Of a stretch of DNA of 64,000 nucleotides, positions 16,285 to 26,077 are shown in pieces (position 1 is the stretch's first letter; each line of letters starts with the position of its first letter). Origin of the DNA: Woeseiaceae bacterium (GTDB lineage: Bacteria > Pseudomonadota > Gammaproteobacteria > Steroidobacterales > Woeseiaceae); NCBI GenBank assembly GCA_030065915.1, contig JASJCQ010000011.1:1-64000 (forward strand). Direction: 5' to 3'. The translations under genes were made by a program, and so were the position numbers. A model generated the notes under the pieces. It did no database searches. It was not told where the DNA came from and saw nothing but the letters and a program-made list of their open reading frames with translations.

Positions 16285-17268
16285 ATGTCTTTAACTGACA
16301 TCGACAGCTACAACCCGCTCATTGAGGAGCCGTCGGATTTCGACGAGTTCTGGCGGGCCTGTCGCGAGACGATCGCCGAGGTCGAACCGAAGCCGATACT
16401 CGCACGCCAGAAAGCACCGGCCCTGGGCCTGCAGCTCGACAAGCTCGAGTTCACGTCCTTGGGCCAGGTGCCGATCCGGGGCTACCTGCTGACGCATGAC
16501 TCGCCCGAGCCGCGGCCGCTGATCGTGCACTCGCACGGCTACAACTCGCAGCACGACATCATGCTTCACTGGGCGCGCACCGGCTGCAACGTTTGCGGAT
16601 TCGACCTGCGTGGCTTCGGCCGCTCCGGTCGCCTGCCGCTGGCGAAGGGCGGCTGGGTACTGACCGGCATCGAATCGCCGCAGACGAGCATCATCCGCGG
16701 CGCCGTCTCCGACATCGCGCAGGCGATTGCCGTTGCCCGTGAACTGTTGAGCTGGCGCATCTCGACGATCACGCTGAAAGGTTTCAGCTTCGGCGGCGCG
16801 CTCGCGATCATGGAAGCCGCGTTCGACCCGTACGCGAACATGGTCGTCGCCGGGCAGCCGACCTTCGGCTGGAACAAGGAACGCATTCGGCTCGCGAAGG
16901 CCGGCTCGTCGATGGAGATCAAGCGTTTCCTCGAGGCCAACCCGGAAGAAGCCGACCGTGCGCTCGAAACCCTGAACTACTTCGACACGCTGCACTTCGC
17001 GAAGCGCATCCAGAAGCCGACGTTCATCGGCGTGGGCCTCGACGACGACGTCGTGCCGTCACGCTCGGTCATGGGCACGGCGAGCCGTTTGACGTCGCCC
17101 TCGGAGCTTCGCGTCCTTCCCGTATCGCACTCGGACGACCCGCGCGAGTCGCTGTGGAAGAAGTTCGATGACGAGTGGCTGGCCATGACCGTGGGCGGCC
17201 TGCCGGCGAACTTCGGCTCGGACGAGCGTCGTATCCGCAGTATCGGCCTGGAGGCGGATGCGGCTTAA
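16285..17268 (+). CDS. Alpha/beta hydrolase, acetylxylan esterase (AXE1)-like
   Basis: A 327-residue cytoplasmic-looking alpha/beta hydrolase. The nucleophile elbow is GFSFGG (Ser168), the oxyanion region HSHGYNSQ lies at 82-89, and the later Asp (GLDDDVVP) and His (PVSHSDDP) complete a catalytic triad in the order seen in acetylxylan esterase/cephalosporin-C deacetylase proteins. It would hydrolyse acetyl or other short-chain esters; the substrate is not evident. The start is set by AGGAGAG at 16274-16280. The open frame continues upstream to 15901, but that part is antisense to the acyltransferase gene and has no family similarity. Confidence 0.8.
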   Translation: MSLTDIDSYNPLIEEPSDFDEFWRACRETIAEVEPKPILARQKAPALGLQLDKLEFTSLGQVPIRGYLLTHDSPEPRPLIVHSHGYNSQHDIMLHWARTGCNVCGFDLRGFGRSGRLPLAKGGWVLTGIESPQTSIIRGAVSDIAQAIAVARELLSWRISTITLKGFSFGGALAIMEAAFDPYANMVVAGQPTFGWNKERIRLAKAGSSMEIKRFLEANPEEADRALETLNYFDTLHFAKRIQKPTFIGVGLDDDVVPSRSVMGTASRLTSPSELRVLPVSHSDDPRESLWKKFDDEWLAMTVGGLPANFGSDERRIRSIGLEADAA

Positions 17269-17273
17269 GAGGA

Positions 17274-17356
17274 AATTGGGGACATTCTGCTTTTCTGGAA
17301 AAGCAGGGGAAATTGGGGACATTCTGCTTTTCTGGAAAAGCAGAATGTCCCCAATT
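17274..17356. repeat. GGGGACATTCTGC palindrome, copies B (truncated) and C (complete)
   Basis: Two head-to-tail copies lie just after the hydrolase stop. Copy B (17274-17306) has the left arm and loop but only the first 8 bases of the right arm. Copy C (17311-17356) is a perfect inverted repeat with 21-bp arms and a CTGG loop, beginning AATTGGGGACATTCTGC. A related stretch CTGTCCCCATTTACGCC follows at 17361-17377. The core matches copy A at 5972-6009. The tandem arrangement and perfect symmetry suggest a mobile or amplifying palindrome that may also end transcription. Confidence 0.85.
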
Positions 17357-17378
17357 ACGCCTGTCCCCATTTACGCCG

Positions 17379-17531
17379 TCATGCACCCTGCATGACGAAG
17401 TAGAAAAACACCGGGGCGACGAGCCACAACAGCCCCTTGATAAAGAAGAACCAGAAGCCGACGAGGCCGGCTCGTTTCAGCCACTTCGACTTGTCGCCTT
17501 TCGTGGCGGCGGTAGCTATTGCAGTCATCAT
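17379..17531 (-). CDS. Small membrane protein, 50 residues
   Basis: A short frame starting MMTAIATAATKGDKSKWLKR and ending FYFVMQGA. A basic, Ala-rich N-terminus precedes one long hydrophobic segment (about 21-46, rich in Phe, Trp and Leu), so a single-pass inner-membrane protein is likely. GAAGGG lies 8 bases before the first ATG; a second in-frame ATG follows at once. It sits about 75 bases after the MddA-like methyltransferase gene on the same strand and may be cotranscribed with it. No family is recognised and the function is unknown. Confidence 0.6.
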   Translation of the reverse strand: MMTAIATAATKGDKSKWLKRAGLVGFWFFFIKGLLWLVAPVFFYFVMQGA

Positions 17532-17607
17532 GATCGTAACCCTTCAGTGAAGTGACCGGGACCCGCGCAGCCGGCAGGCCCCGGCGCATTGATAAGTGAA
17601 TCGTCGA

Positions 17608-18366
17608 TTAGCTGGCCGCCTGAGCAGCAGGCTTCCTGAACAGCCGGCCGATCGCCGGGATCAGCATCGGCACGCTGCGCTTGTATTCCTCGTACTCCGG
17701 ATGCGCCGACTTCAGGTCGTGCTCCTCGAACTGGATCGCCACCAGGATGTACAGCGTGGTCACGACGGCGAAGAACAGGTGCGCAATGGTCATCGTCGGC
17801 GTCGCCCACATGACGAACAGCCAGCCGACGTACAGCGGATGACGAACGATGCGGTACAGGATCGGCTGCTTGAACACCGGCGGCTCGTAGTCGACACCGC
17901 GCGCGTATCGCCAAGTCTGGCGCAGGCCGAACAGGTCGAAGTGGTCGATGGCAAAGGTGCTGACCAGCACGAGCAGCCAGCCGAAGCCGTAAGCTAAGTA
18001 GAAGGCAATGCTCGCCGCCTGGCTTTGCACCGCCCAGATAACGCCGCCCATCGGCTGCCACAGTGCGAACAGCAGGATTAGCGCGAGGCTGGAGAACAAC
18101 ACATAGGTGCTGCGCTCGGCCGCGTCGGGCACGATCTTCGTCCAGGCCCGCTTGAACCACGGCCGCGCCATGACGCTGTGCTGAACCGCGAAGACGACCA
18201 GTAGCAGCGTGTTGATGAAGAGGGCCGTGCCCAGCGACACGGTGGGCACCGAATCGATGGATTTTGGTACGATCAGGTTGCCGATGAAGCCAATGGCGTA
18301 CAAGAAAGTGGCGAAAAAGATGGCATAACAAAGTACGCCGTAAGCAAGCATTGCGAAGCGTTTCAT
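17608..18366 (-). CDS. mddA: Integral-membrane methyltransferase, MddA-like (methanethiol S-methyltransferase)
   Basis: A 252-residue protein with about six hydrophobic segments. It resembles NnrU/isoprenylcysteine-methyltransferase-type membrane enzymes, and motifs DHFDLFGLRQ, RIVRHPLYVGW, WATPTMT and the Glu-rich EEHDL recall MddA, which methylates methanethiol to dimethyl sulfide with SAM. The start at 18366 has GGAGG 8 bases upstream; a longer frame from 18393 lacks support. It is divergent from the ToxR-type regulator at 18490 and upstream of a 50-residue membrane protein. The MddA assignment is by motif memory; another thiol or prenyl-cysteine methyltransferase is possible. Confidence 0.7.
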   Translation of the reverse strand: MKRFAMLAYGVLCYAIFFATFLYAIGFIGNLIVPKSIDSVPTVSLGTALFINTLLLVVFAVQHSVMARPWFKRAWTKIVPDAAERSTYVLFSSLALILLFALWQPMGGVIWAVQSQAASIAFYLAYGFGWLLVLVSTFAIDHFDLFGLRQTWRYARGVDYEPPVFKQPILYRIVRHPLYVGWLFVMWATPTMTIAHLFFAVVTTLYILVAIQFEEHDLKSAHPEYEEYKRSVPMLIPAIGRLFRKPAAQAAS

Positions 18367-18489
18367 AGGTAGTTCCTCCGTCGTTACATACATAAGTTGT
18401 TGATAAAGAGATTGTTTTCTCTGGGATCAAGTCTGTGGCCGTAGCGGTTCGGAGTCATGACCACGGCGTGACGATATGCTGACGATGCA

Positions 18490-20841
18490 ATGACGGTTGA
18501 TCAGGCGGCCCAAAATGACGGGTCGAGCAGCGTGATCCGCTTCGGCGGCTACACGTTCGACACGAACGCCCGGGAGTTGAGGAAAGACGGCGAGCTCGTG
18601 CCGCTCGAGCCCAAGGTCTTCGACCTGCTCCGCTACCTGATCGAGCAACGCCACCGCGCGGTCAACAAGGACGAGATCCAGGACACGGTCTGGGCCGGCA
18701 CGATCGTCTCGGAGACGGCGCTGACCCGCGCGATCATGAAGGCGCGCCGGGCCGTCGATGACAGCGCCGACACGCAGACCGTCATTCGCACCGTGCACGG
18801 CCACGGCTACCAGTTCATCGCGACGCTGGACGACAGTAAACCGACGGCGGACGCACCGCTTCCCGAGTCGGCGTCGAATAACCTGCGGCTGATCGCCCTG
18901 GCCTTCGTCGCAACCCTGATCGCGTTCTCTGCCTATCTCTGGCCCGACAAACCGGTTACCGACGATGTTCACCTCGCGATCATGCCGGTCGAGAACATGA
19001 CCAATGACAATGAATACGAGTGGGTTCGTCTCGGGCTGCTCGGCTTTGCCGGCGAGCTCGTGTCGCAGACCGGCTCCTTGTCGGTCGTGCGTTCGTCGGA
19101 CGCGATTCGCTTTGCTGAGACCAATGGCCTGCCGGATGACGAGAGCGCGGCGGAAGACCTGACACTGTTGAACGAGGTGTACGGCGCCAGCCACCTGCTG
19201 CGCACGCGCCTGGAGCAGAATGCCGGTTCGCTCAGACTCTCTTACACGCTGCATGCTGCCGACGGCAGCGTGGCGCGCGGCACGATGGTCGGCGATGAGC
19301 CGACGACACTGTTGAAAGGCATGATCAATCGCGTCGCCGGGTCGCTCGACGACAGCGCGGGCAGCGACGTTACGATGATCGCCGAGGACCCGTTCATCAA
19401 CGAGGCCTACTCGCGTGCACTCGCCTATTCGCTGGAGGGCCGCTGCGGCGATGCGCTGCAGCTGTTCGAGGTCGTCAAATCGGCCACCGACTCGATCACC
19501 CGCGCGCATTACGAGTGGGCGGACTGTGCTCGCATCCTCGGCCGCACGCAGGACGCCGAGGACGCGTTCAGGGAAATCATCGACTCGCTGCCGGAAGAGC
19601 CGGCATCGTCACTCAGGGCGGTCGCTCACCATGGGCTCGGCACGGTATACATCCGCAGCGGTCGCGGCGACCTCGCACAGCAGACGCTCGAGGCAGGGCT
19701 GCAGATCGCAAAGGCAGCCGGCGACCGCATCACCGAAGGCAAGATTTACAACAACCTCGCGATCCATGCGAAGGACAAGCGCGAGTACGACGAGGCCCGT
19801 GCGCTGATTGCCAGGGCGAACGTCGCCTATGCCGACGCCGGGCAAGGCATGCTGCCCGGCCAGCTGCCGGCCGCGCTCGCCAACATCGACATGGCCGAGG
19901 GCAAGCTCAGCGATGCGGAAGATCACCTGGCCCAGGCACTCGCGACGTTTCGTGCGACCAACGATCGTCGCAACGAAGCGATGATGCTGAACAACTTCGG
20001 TTACCTGCGTCGCATCCAGGGACGCATCGGCGAGGCCGAGCCGTTGCACCTCGAGTCGCTCGCGATTCGGCGCGAGATCGGCGACCGCGTCGGGCAGGGC
20101 CGGATTCTCGGCATGCTGTCGATCCTGTACGTCAACGAGCAACGCTATGACGACGCCAAGGCCGCGGCGACCGAGGCCTTCGACATTGCCAGCGAGGCCA
20201 ACGACCAGCTGTTCATGGGAACGGCGAAGGCGCAGCTCGCGCAGGCCGAGTTCAGCGCCGGCGACCTCGATGCGGCGCGTGCCGCCTACGCGGAGTCCAA
20301 GTCGATCTTCGAGGGCATCGATGACCTGTCGCGCGGCGCGCAGGTCAATGTGCGTCTCGCCCGCATTGACATACAGGCTCAAGACCTCGACTCGGCAAAG
20401 ACGCGCGTCGATGACATCGTGCAACTCGCCCGTCGCGAAGCCCTGTACGAACCGTTGATCGAGGCGATGGAACTCGACGGCGACATCTCCGCGCTGCACG
20501 AGAAGACCGACGAAGCGATCGATCAGTACCGACAGACGCTCAACGAGATCGACGAGACCGGCTTTGTCGTGACGAAAGACCGGGTCACACGCAAGCTGGT
20601 CGAGCTTCTTCTCGATACCAACGACCTGTCGGCTGCCGAGCCCTTGATCGGCGGCCAGATCGAGAAGGGCGAGACGCCGACCGACATGCGGCTTCGGGCG
20701 CGCTTTACGTTTCTTAAGGGAGATGCGAAGCGGGCGTCGGAAATCCTGGGCGCCATGCAGACGCAGTACGCCGACTACTGGACGGCGCAGGATGACGAGC
20801 AGCTTGCGGAATACCGCGACGCTGCGAACAGCAAGACGTAA
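18490..20841 (+). CDS. Membrane-bound winged-helix regulator with TPRs (CadC/ToxR type)
   Basis: 783 residues. An N-terminal OmpR-type winged helix (about 15-112, ending HGHGYQFIA) is followed by a single TM helix (about 131-150), a FlgO/TolB-N-like alpha/beta domain beginning VHLAIMPVENMTND, and about ten tetratricopeptide-like repeats (about 290-770). The layout is that of CadC/ToxR-type one-component regulators that bind DNA from the inner membrane and sense through a periplasmic part. It starts 123 bases from the divergent MddA-like gene, which could be a target (inference). The signal sensed is unknown. Confidence 0.82.
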   Translation: MTVDQAAQNDGSSSVIRFGGYTFDTNARELRKDGELVPLEPKVFDLLRYLIEQRHRAVNKDEIQDTVWAGTIVSETALTRAIMKARRAVDDSADTQTVIRTVHGHGYQFIATLDDSKPTADAPLPESASNNLRLIALAFVATLIAFSAYLWPDKPVTDDVHLAIMPVENMTNDNEYEWVRLGLLGFAGELVSQTGSLSVVRSSDAIRFAETNGLPDDESAAEDLTLLNEVYGASHLLRTRLEQNAGSLRLSYTLHAADGSVARGTMVGDEPTTLLKGMINRVAGSLDDSAGSDVTMIAEDPFINEAYSRALAYSLEGRCGDALQLFEVVKSATDSITRAHYEWADCARILGRTQDAEDAFREIIDSLPEEPASSLRAVAHHGLGTVYIRSGRGDLAQQTLEAGLQIAKAAGDRITEGKIYNNLAIHAKDKREYDEARALIARANVAYADAGQGMLPGQLPAALANIDMAEGKLSDAEDHLAQALATFRATNDRRNEAMMLNNFGYLRRIQGRIGEAEPLHLESLAIRREIGDRVGQGRILGMLSILYVNEQRYDDAKAAATEAFDIASEANDQLFMGTAKAQLAQAEFSAGDLDAARAAYAESKSIFEGIDDLSRGAQVNVRLARIDIQAQDLDSAKTRVDDIVQLARREALYEPLIEAMELDGDISALHEKTDEAIDQYRQTLNEIDETGFVVTKDRVTRKLVELLLDTNDLSAAEPLIGGQIEKGETPTDMRLRARFTFLKGDAKRASEILGAMQTQYADYWTAQDDEQLAEYRDAANSKT

Positions 20842-20868
20842 AGTTCCGAGACTGCGACGCAGCCCGGG

Positions 20869-21873
20869 TTACTGCTGTGCAGCTTCGGCCTCTTCCTGGC
20901 GCAGGCGCTCTTCGAGCTCACCGAGCTTCGCGAACTTCCCGCCGACCGACTCCGGAATCTGCTTGCCCTCAAAGGCCGGGTGCGCCGATCGCAGGAAGCG
21001 GATCTTGACCTGCAGCAGGTGGATATCTTCGGGGACCTGGTTGAAGGTCGCCGGGTTGTCCTCGCGCTCCGCCTTCACCGTGCGTTCGAGCTTGCGCTCG
21101 ATCGAGCGGAACTCCGTGTCGGGAAGCTGGACCATCTCCAGGTACTCGCGGATGTAGTCGTTCAGTGACGAGTCGATGGACTCGATCGTGGCGTCGATCT
21201 CGTCGATCAACGGGTCGCCCGTGGCCGATACCTCGCTGAAGCCGCTCACCGTGATGGCGGCTGCGCCGACCGCGGCAGTCGTCGTTGCCGCGGCACCGTC
21301 CCGGTACCAGCGCGGCGCGTACGGCCGATCGCAGAACATCAGGTTGAACTCTTCGCGAAAGATCTCCTCGCCCATGTGGTAGACGCGCAGCTTCCACTCG
21401 CCATTCTTGCGTCGGGCGTCGGTCAGCTTCAGGTGGTCGGAGAAGAGCATGACGCCCTGGACCTTGGGTAACAGCCACGCTCCTTTGAAGTCACTGCGAA
21501 CGGGCTCTTCCGGGTCGATGTCGTTGTGCGACCAGCTGAAACGGAAAGGCCGCATCATGTTCTTGTGCTTCGACTCGCTTTTGACCTCGAAATAGACACC
21601 AATGCTCTGCGTCTGCGAGCAATCGACCTGGACGGCCTCGGTCGGGCCGGTGGGTCGCCGAAACACGGTGTCGTGCACCGGTTCGCCGTCAAGGTGGGAC
21701 TGTACGACGACCTTCCAGTTGTAGGCATCGTCTTCCAGTTTGTATGGCCGGACAATGCTGGTCATCGGCAGCACTTCGAGCCGCTTGGACGCGCTCGCTT
21801 CCGGGCTCGCGCACAGCATGGCCGTGCCCAGCGCGAGTGATGTTGCACAGACGTACAGAATCTTCGCGTTCAT
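20869..21873 (-). CDS. Secreted protein of unknown function
   Basis: 334 residues with a signal peptide (about 1-28, ending ASPEASA). The first two thirds look like a beta-rich domain with paired Cys residues (VDCSQTQS and FCDRPYAP); an Ala/Thr-rich segment (about 195-212) could be a short linker or hydrophobic helix; the last third is acidic and helical, ending in a Glu/Gln-rich coiled-coil-like tail. No family is recognised. It is convergent with the ToxR-type regulator and divergent from the GNAT gene at 21966. Confidence 0.65.
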   Translation of the reverse strand: MNAKILYVCATSLALGTAMLCASPEASASKRLEVLPMTSIVRPYKLEDDAYNWKVVVQSHLDGEPVHDTVFRRPTGPTEAVQVDCSQTQSIGVYFEVKSESKHKNMMRPFRFSWSHNDIDPEEPVRSDFKGAWLLPKVQGVMLFSDHLKLTDARRKNGEWKLRVYHMGEEIFREEFNLMFCDRPYAPRWYRDGAAATTTAAVGAAAITVSGFSEVSATGDPLIDEIDATIESIDSSLNDYIREYLEMVQLPDTEFRSIERKLERTVKAEREDNPATFNQVPEDIHLLQVKIRFLRSAHPAFEGKQIPESVGGKFAKLGELEERLRQEEAEAAQQ

Positions 21874-21965
21874 AGGCCAGAGTTTAGCAAAGCGCAGGCG
21901 TTTTCTCTTGGCCCGTTACCTCAGTCTCGCTAGCATGGCCGACACCGGATCTCGGAACTTAAGCG

Positions 21966-22478
21966 ATGGAATTCGACCTGCAACCGACGCTGACGGGCGA
22001 ACGCCTGCTCGTGCGACCGATTGCCAGCGATGACTGGCCGGGACTCTTTGCTGCCGCCGCGGACCCGAAGCTGTGGGAGCTGCATCCGGCGTCAGACCGT
22101 TACAAGGAAGACGTATTTCGCGAATTCTTCGACGTGGCACTCCAAAGCGGAAGCGCGTTCGTCGTCATCGACCGGGAGACCGGCGCCATCATCGGTTCGA
22201 GTCGCTACAACGACCTCGATGCTGAAAGAAGCGAGATCGAGATTGGCTGGACTTTTCTGTCGCGGGACTACTGGGGCGGCACAGCCAATGCGGAACTCAA
22301 GGCGCTGATGCTCGAGCATGCTTTCCGGTTTGTCGACACGGTCGTGTTCTGGGTCGGCGAGACCAACTGGCGCTCGCGACGGGCGATGGAGAAGATCGGC
22401 GGCGCGCTGCGCGACGGGACCGTCCGGAGACCCGGGGCGACTGACAATCACGTCATCTACGAGATCCGCAGAACATAA
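21966..22478 (+). CDS. GNAT N-acetyltransferase, RimJ/RimL-like
   Basis: A 170-residue acetyltransferase of the RimJ/RimL type. It begins with the LTGERLLVRPI strand common to this group, has GAIIGSSRY in the middle strand, the EIGWTFLSRDYWGG loop and SRRAMEKIGG near the C-terminus, where the family binds acetyl-CoA. It would acetylate a protein N-terminus, a small amine or an antibiotic; the substrate is unknown. The length is normal and the gene stands alone. Confidence 0.82.
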   Translation: MEFDLQPTLTGERLLVRPIASDDWPGLFAAAADPKLWELHPASDRYKEDVFREFFDVALQSGSAFVVIDRETGAIIGSSRYNDLDAERSEIEIGWTFLSRDYWGGTANAELKALMLEHAFRFVDTVVFWVGETNWRSRRAMEKIGGALRDGTVRRPGATDNHVIYEIRRT

Positions 22479-22588
22479 GGCCCAAAGCTTTCATTTCGTA
22501 ACCGTTTGTAAAGCTTGAGCCCAGTCTATTGTCGGTGACGGGCCCGACCCTTACCGTGTACTCATATTCTTGTTTATGAGCACACACC

Positions 22589-24019
22589 GTGAGCCACAAC
22601 GTCACTCTCGACGAGACCATCGAGGTCAGCCGTCCCCTGCATGAGGTGTTCGCCTACGTGTCCGAGTTCTCCCGCGTACAGGAGTGGGACCCGGCCGTGG
22701 CGAGCGCGAAGAAGATCACCTCTGGCGCGCCCGGTGTCGGCACTGAGTTCCAGGTCGACATGCGGGCGGGCTTTTCTCTGCAGTACCTCGTCGAAGAGTT
22801 CAAAGCCAACGAACGTATGCTGATGACGGTGGAGTCGCGCTTCTTCACAGCCTGCGAGGAGATCCTGTTCGAAGCAACTGACGAAGGAACGAAGCTTCGC
22901 TACATCGCCCAGTTCGATTTTCCGGCGCCGCTCCTGGCGCTGAACAAGATCTACCCGTCTGCGATGGACCGCGTCGGCAAGACCGCGATGGCCGGCCTCA
23001 AGGCCGCGCTCGAGGACGACTTCGAAACACCGAAGGAATCCGGCTGGCTGGCCGCCGCCGACCGCCTGGTCCTGCCCGGCCTGTGGCGCTTCACGAAACT
23101 CGGCTATCGCGCCTCGCGCCGTGGCTGGAAACCGGTGTCAGCCTACCAGGGCAACCGCCACGCGCTGATCACCGGCGCGACGTCCGGTCTCGGTCTCGCA
23201 GCCGCGAGGCAGCTGGCTGAGCTCGGCGCGCGCCTGACGATCGTCGCTCGAGACAGCGCGAAGGCAGAACAGCTCGTCTATGAATTGAAGGATCAGACCG
23301 GCAACCAGGACATCCATATCCAGATCGCCGACCTGTCGCTGATGTCGGATGTGCACGCACTGGCCGATCGCCTGCTTGCCGAAGGCAATGCGATCGACAT
23401 GCTGATCAACAACGCGGGTGCGTTGTTCAATCCGCGCCAGCAGACGGCGGAAGGTTTCGAGAAGAGCTTTGCGCTGCTGTTGCTGAGCCCCTACCTGCTG
23501 ACAGAAGCGTTGCTGCCGCTTCTGAAAATGTCGACATCGCCGCGCATCGTCAACGTCCTGTCCGGCGGCATGTACACACAGAAGATCGACGTCGACGATC
23601 TTCAGAGCCAGCACGGCGAGTACTCCGGGTCCGTTGCCTATGCCAAGGCGAAGCGTGGCCTGATGATCCTGACCGAGGAATGGGCAGATCGCTGGGACGA
23701 CATCGCCGTCAACGCGATGCATCCTGGCTGGGCCGATACGCCGGGCGTCGAGACGTCGTTGCCCGGTTTCTATCGTGCGACCAAGTGGCTGCTGCGTACG
23801 CCGGAGGAAGGTGCCGACACGATTGTCTGGCTGGCCGCGTCCACCGAGGCAGCAAGAGTGTCCGGCAAGTTCTGGCTGGATCGGGACCAGCACCCGAGCC
23901 ACCTGTCGGACCGCACGCTCGAGTCACAGGAAGAGCGCCAGCGGTTCCTCGAGCTGCTGGCCGATCTCGGCGAATCGACGCGCTCAGGCGTTCAGGAAGG
24001 CTTGAGAAAAAGCGCCTGA
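22589..24019 (+). CDS. SRPBCC (polyketide-cyclase-like) domain fused to a short-chain dehydrogenase
   Basis: 476 residues. The N-terminal part (about 1-145) is an SRPBCC hydrophobic-ligand-binding domain with the typical EVSRPLHEVFAYVSEF start. The C-terminal part (about 180-460) is an SDR with TGATSGLGLA, NNAG and YAKAK (YxxxK), so NAD(P)-dependent oxidoreductase activity on a lipid-like or polycyclic substrate is likely. The start is GTG; the nearby ATG at 22576 is out of frame. The fusion implies that substrate binding and reduction are combined in one chain. Confidence 0.82.
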   Translation: MSHNVTLDETIEVSRPLHEVFAYVSEFSRVQEWDPAVASAKKITSGAPGVGTEFQVDMRAGFSLQYLVEEFKANERMLMTVESRFFTACEEILFEATDEGTKLRYIAQFDFPAPLLALNKIYPSAMDRVGKTAMAGLKAALEDDFETPKESGWLAAADRLVLPGLWRFTKLGYRASRRGWKPVSAYQGNRHALITGATSGLGLAAARQLAELGARLTIVARDSAKAEQLVYELKDQTGNQDIHIQIADLSLMSDVHALADRLLAEGNAIDMLINNAGALFNPRQQTAEGFEKSFALLLLSPYLLTEALLPLLKMSTSPRIVNVLSGGMYTQKIDVDDLQSQHGEYSGSVAYAKAKRGLMILTEEWADRWDDIAVNAMHPGWADTPGVETSLPGFYRATKWLLRTPEEGADTIVWLAASTEAARVSGKFWLDRDQHPSHLSDRTLESQEERQRFLELLADLGESTRSGVQEGLRKSA

Positions 24020-24034
24020 CCTTCGCCAGGCGCT
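24011..24034 (-). terminator. Possible terminator between convergent genes
   Basis: An 8-bp perfect stem (24011-24018 with 24027-24034, arms AGCGCCTG and CAGGCGCT). On the minus strand it is followed by CTTTTTCTC, so it may end the membrane-protein transcript from 24820. It overlaps the last codons of the convergent SRPBCC-SDR gene. Confidence 0.45.
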
Positions 24035-24052
24035 CGTGGGCCCGGAAAGGGG

Positions 24053-24820
24053 TCAGGCCCTCGTGGCCGTTGCCGCTTTGACGGCTGCGGGCTTCGGCTT
24101 CTTGTAACGTTTCGACATTCGATTGATGGCAATCGTTCCAATGACCGGGGCGATAATCCAAGAGACTACCTGCCACTGGCCCGGCAAGAGCTCTGCGAAA
24201 AAGCGTGAGCCGCCGAAGGCGAAGAACGCGGTGTAGGCGCCGATACCGGAACCGATCAACCCACCGAGATGCGCGACCAGGCGCTCTTTCGCGTCCAGGC
24301 GGTCGGGCAGCGTCTCGCGGAACATGCCGAAGGACGCGAACATCGAGATTCCGCCGAAGATCGTCAGCAGGATCGCTTCACTGCGAATGCCGATGATGCC
24401 GACGGTGATGCCCAATACGCCGAGCGTCACGATCATGCCCCGGTGCCACGGCGTCTTCAGGATGCCCGGTGACCTGCGTTCACGAAGTGCCATCAGGCCG
24501 TGGTGCACGCTCGAGAAGACCAGCACGGACAGCATCAGCAGGAACAGGCTCGACGTGCGAAAACTGGCAGCCAAACGGTCGGCGACCTCGGGGTCGAGCT
24601 CCATGCCGGGCCGCCGGATGCCGATCGGATCTGCAAGCACCATGACCGACGCGAAGAATGCCGTGATCGAGACGACGTACATCGCCGTCGTGTATGCCTT
24701 GCCGGCGCCGACGTGGATACGACTGCCCTTCTTCGCGAGCATCGGTATCCAGAACAACACCAGTGCCGCTGCACCAACAACGATATGAGAGGTGACGAGA
24801 AAGCTGTGTAATGCGGTCAT
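24053..24820 (-). CDS. Multi-pass membrane protein, DUF2306-like
   Basis: 255 residues with about seven hydrophobic helices and a basic C-terminal tail (KRYKKPKP). The start MTALHSFLVTSHIVVGAAAL and the HVGAGKAY motif recall DUF2306-type membrane proteins of unknown function. His residues (SHIVVG, IHVGAG, SVHHG) could lie in the membrane. The ATG at 24820 has GGAGA about 6 bases upstream and is preferred to 24847. It is divergent from the DesK-like kinase at 24950, so it may be controlled by that two-component pair (inference). Confidence 0.6.
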   Translation of the reverse strand: MTALHSFLVTSHIVVGAAALVLFWIPMLAKKGSRIHVGAGKAYTTAMYVVSITAFFASVMVLADPIGIRRPGMELDPEVADRLAASFRTSSLFLLMLSVLVFSSVHHGLMALRERRSPGILKTPWHRGMIVTLGVLGITVGIIGIRSEAILLTIFGGISMFASFGMFRETLPDRLDAKERLVAHLGGLIGSGIGAYTAFFAFGGSRFFAELLPGQWQVVSWIIAPVIGTIAINRMSKRYKKPKPAAVKAATATRA

Positions 24821-24949
24821 GATGATCTCCCGAGTGTTGATCGTCATGCTAGGCGGCGGCGTCCCGTACGATCAGTGCCGCTGGTCATCAATCCAAACCG
24901 TGACTTTCGGCCTATGGCCTCGATGAGTGGCAGCGGCCAGAATAGACGC

Positions 24950-26074
<1,125 letters not shown>

Positions 26075-26077
26075 CTC

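Noticed and set aside
17528-18430. 300-residue minus-strand frame overlapping the MddA-like gene
   Set aside because: Different frame from the membrane methyltransferase, Arg/Pro/Ala-rich and without hydrophobic helices; it is a shadow.
18427-19509. 360-residue minus-strand open frame
   Set aside because: Antisense to the ToxR-type regulator, which has a clear winged helix and TPRs.
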